Shown: piece after piece, positions 5,023 to 6,555 of the stretch
Numbering within the stretch: position 1 is the stretch's first letter
Layout: each line of letters opens with the position of its first letter
From: Candidatus Aminicenantota bacterium
GTDB lineage: Bacteria > Acidobacteriota > Aminicenantia > Aminicenantales > Aminicenantaceae
Assembly (NCBI GenBank): GCA_030607635.1
Contig: JAUWJP010000099.1
Location: 1 to 6,555, forward strand
Direction: 5' to 3'
DNA length: 6,555 nt
Translations under genes and position numbers: made by a program
The notes under the pieces: generated by a model
Database searches by the model: none
What the model saw: the letters and a program-made list of their open reading frames with translations, nothing else
What the model was told of the DNA's origin: nothing

Positions 5023-5810
5023 TTATTTACTGCGAGGAAGAAATTAGTACTATCAGGAAGAGTAACCAGATTGTCGCGAAAATTTTAGCCGAGTTAGGAA
5101 AAATGATAACACCAGGAGTACAAACTAAAAAATTGGATGAGTATGCTGAGCTTAGGGCTAAAGAGATGAATGCTATTCCGGCTTTCAAGGGTTACCGTGG
5201 GTATCCCGCCTCTCTTTGCACGTCCATCAATGAGGAAATTGTCCATGGCATTCCTTCTTCCCGGTGCCTGCGAGATGGAGATATCATTAGCCTTGATTTC
5301 GGGGTTCTGTATGAAGGCTATTATGGTGATGCAGCCGTGACCTATCCTGTGGGAGAAATCACTCCAAAGGCAAAAAAACTTATAACGGTGGCTGAGGAGA
5401 CCTTTTACAAGGGCATGGAACAGATGAAACCGGGAAAACGAATATCAGATATTTCTTTTGCTATTCAGAGTCATGTTGAATCGCAAGGGTTTTCAGTTAT
5501 TCGGGCTTTTGTCGGTCATGGAATCGGTCTTTCCCTCCATGAAGAACCCCAGGTTCCCAATTTTGGCCCGCCAGGAAGAGGGCCGAAGCTAAAATCAGGG
5601 ATGGTTTTGGCCATAGAGCCGATGATTGCGATGGGAGATTGGAATGTGGAGATATTAGATGATAACTGGACTGCTATAACCAGGGATAGAAGTCTCTCAT
5701 CTCATTATGAACATACAGTGGCAATTACTCAAAAAGGACCTGAGATTTTAAGCCTGTCAGATGAAGAAAAGAAGAACGCTCCTTATTTAAAGGAGAATCA
5801 ATTTGCCTAA
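5019..5810 (+). CDS. map: Methionine aminopeptidase, type I
   Basis: This metalloenzyme removes the initiator methionine from nascent proteins when the second residue is small. The 263-residue length and the absence of an N-terminal SH3-binding or zinc-finger extension fit the bacterial type Ia form. All five metal ligands of the pita-bread fold can be placed by comparison with E. coli: D93 (LDFG), D104 (YGDAAVTY), H167 (GHGIG), E200 (AIEPM) and E231 (YEHTVAIT). Catalytic histidines H76 (HGIPS) and H174 (LHEEP) are also present. The ATG overlaps the adk stop in an ATGA junction with GGAAG 7 bases upstream. The stop lies inside the start of infA, an 8-base overlap. Confidence 0.98.
   Translation: MIIYCEEEISTIRKSNQIVAKILAELGKMITPGVQTKKLDEYAELRAKEMNAIPAFKGYRGYPASLCTSINEEIVHGIPSSRCLRDGDIISLDFGVLYEGYYGDAAVTYPVGEITPKAKKLITVAEETFYKGMEQMKPGKRISDISFAIQSHVESQGFSVIRAFVGHGIGLSLHEEPQVPNFGPPGRGPKLKSGMVLAIEPMIAMGDWNVEILDDNWTAITRDRSLSSHYEHTVAITQKGPEILSLSDEEKKNAPYLKENQFA
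5789..5795 (+). promoter_or_regulatory. Ribosome binding site of infA (TTG start)
   Basis: AAAGGAG inside the end of map stands 7 bases before TTG 5803. The strong site and exact distance support this TTG as a genuine start, as does the normal IF-1 N-terminus that results. Confidence 0.8.
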
Positions 5811-6021
5811 GCAGGGTGTCTTTGAGACTGAAGGGACTGTTTTAGAAACACTACCCAATGCCATGTTTCGTGTTGAGTTGGCCAATAAGCATAGAATCTT
5901 AGCTCATATCTCCGGAAAAATGAGAAAGCATTTTATCCGCATTCTTCCTGGAGATAGGGTGCTTATTGAGCTTTCACCTTACGATTTAACAAAAGGAAGA
6001 ATAACTTATCGATTCAAATAA
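5803..6021 (+). CDS. infA: Translation initiation factor IF-1
   Basis: IF-1 binds the 30S A site and, with IF-2 and IF-3, controls start-codon selection. The product has 72 residues, the usual length, and is a single OB fold: EGTVLETLPNAMFRVEL, then HRILAHISGKMRKHFIRILP, then GDRVLIELSPYDLTKGRITY. These segments are near-identical to the family consensus. The start is TTG, a weak codon, read after a strong ribosome binding site; the gene overlaps map by 8 bases. There is no in-frame ATG before A5861-G5863, which would cut off the first strand of the fold, so TTG is the only sensible start. Confidence 0.97.
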   Translation: MPKQGVFETEGTVLETLPNAMFRVELANKHRILAHISGKMRKHFIRILPGDRVLIELSPYDLTKGRITYRFK

Positions 6022-6032
6022 GAAAAAAGCAA

Positions 6033-6146
6033 ATGAAAGTAAGAGCATCCATTAAGAAAATGTGCAGGAATTGTCGAATAATCAAAAGGAAAGGTACGCT
6101 TCGGGTTATCTGCTCCAATCCGAAGCATAAACAAAAACAAGGCTAA
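6033..6146 (+). CDS. rpmJ: 50S ribosomal protein L36, zinc-ribbon type
   Basis: L36 is the smallest large-subunit protein and binds 23S rRNA near the base of the stalk region. This 37-codon gene encodes MKVRASIKKMCRNC, then a basic stretch RIIKRKG, then LRVICSNPKHKQKQG. The zinc ligands C11, C14, C27 and H32 are all kept, making this the zinc-binding form. Length and motif spacing are canonical. It lies between infA and rpsM, 11 bases from each, exactly where L36 stands in most bacteria. The leader AAGAAAAAAGCAA has no G-rich ribosome binding site, so translation may rely on proximity to the infA stop. Confidence 0.96.
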   Translation: MKVRASIKKMCRNCRIIKRKGTLRVICSNPKHKQKQG

Positions 6147-6157
6147 TTGAGGTTAAA

Positions 6158-6520
6158 ATGGCAAGAATAGCAGGAATCACACTTCCTTCTGAAAAAAGGG
6201 TTGAGATTGGGCTGACCTATATTTTTGGCATCGGTCGTTCCAGGTCAAATAAAATTCTCCAGGAAGCTAAGATAGATAAGGATAAAAAGGTCAAAGCTTT
6301 GAGTGAGGAAGAGATCAGTCAAATACGTCAAATCCTCGAGAAAAAAGAAAAAATAGAAGGTGAATTGAGAAGCGAGACTACCCAGAATATAAAAAGACTG
6401 GTCGATATTGGGTGTTATCGAGGATTGCGGCATAGGAGAAGATTGCCTTTGAGAGGCCAGAGGACAAAAACGAATGCTCGACCGAGAAAAGGTTCTCGAG
6501 GGCGTTCGATAAAGAAATAA
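6158..6520 (+). CDS. rpsM: 30S ribosomal protein S13
   Basis: S13 sits at the top of the 30S head, contacts the P-site tRNA and forms bridges to L5. The 120 residues match the usual length. The N-terminus MARIAGITLPSEKRVEIGLT leads into the helix-two-turn-helix motif YIFGIGRSRSNKIL. A charged central helix (about 43-75, SEEEISQIRQIL) follows, then the signature IGCYRGLRHRRRLPLRGQRT and the basic tail NARPRKG...SIKK that reaches the tRNA. GAGG lies 5 bases before the ATG. The preceding gene is rpmJ (11-base gap) and rpsK follows after 21 bases, so this is the usual start of the alpha-operon block. Confidence 0.98.
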   Translation: MARIAGITLPSEKRVEIGLTYIFGIGRSRSNKILQEAKIDKDKKVKALSEEEISQIRQILEKKEKIEGELRSETTQNIKRLVDIGCYRGLRHRRRLPLRGQRTKTNARPRKGSRGRSIKK

Positions 6521-6541
6521 CAGCCAAATAAGGAGTTTTAA

Positions 6542-6555
6542 GTGCCAAAAGCGAA
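6542..6555 (+). CDS. rpsK: 30S ribosomal protein S11, 5' end (partial)
   Basis: Only the first four codons are in the window: GTG CCA AAA GCG, giving MPKA, a common start of S11. The GTG is preceded by AAGGAG at 6530-6535 with a 6-base spacer. Position directly after rpsM is the standard place for rpsK. The call rests mainly on gene order and the ribosome binding site, since so little coding sequence is visible. Confidence 0.75.

Noticed and set aside
6021..6033. Possible terminator or promoter between infA and rpmJ
   Set aside because: The gap is 11 A-rich bases with no stem, T-run or promoter boxes.

Overview
The window is a dense, single-strand stretch of a bacterial ribosomal-protein locus, the spc operon running into the start of the alpha operon. 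The order is rplE (3' end), rpsN (zinc type), rpsH, rplF, rplR, rpsE, rpmD, rplO, secY, adk, map, infA, rpmJ, rpsM and rpsK (first codons). All genes are on the + strand. The longest gap between genes is 25 bases, and seven junctions overlap (three of them 4-base ATGA junctions). I see no internal promoter or terminator, so co-transcription from upstream is likely.

The organism is a bacterium of moderate to low GC with A-rich coding sequence. The order secY-adk-map-infA-rpmJ-rpsM-rpsK is bacterial, and all three zinc-capable proteins (S14, L36 and the adenylate kinase LID) keep their metal ligands. This combination occurs in Gram-positive and many deep or candidate phyla. I cannot name the phylum from this window. 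The long loop before the last SecY helix and the IRGRRG C-terminus would be useful markers for placing it.

Region by region: bases 1-1726 carry 50S/30S subunit proteins L5, S14, S8, L6 and L18. Bases 1752-2269 carry S5, which is broken into two reading frames at a run of seven A's. Bases 2260-2969 carry L30 (with a Lys/Ala-rich N-terminal extension) and L15. Bases 2972-4354 carry the SecY translocon channel. Bases 4351-5810 carry adenylate kinase and methionine aminopeptidase. Bases 5803-6555 carry IF-1, L36, S13 and the start of S11. Together these genes couple ribosome assembly, membrane insertion of nascent chains, N-terminal methionine removal and translation initiation.

The one real surprise is rpsE. 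A -1 shift at the A7 run restores a normal 172-residue S5 with no lost residues, the zero-frame stop follows the run by one codon, and a 7-bp inverted repeat lies just downstream. Sequencing error, transcript slippage and programmed frameshifting are all open. Nothing else in the window looks like a new system.
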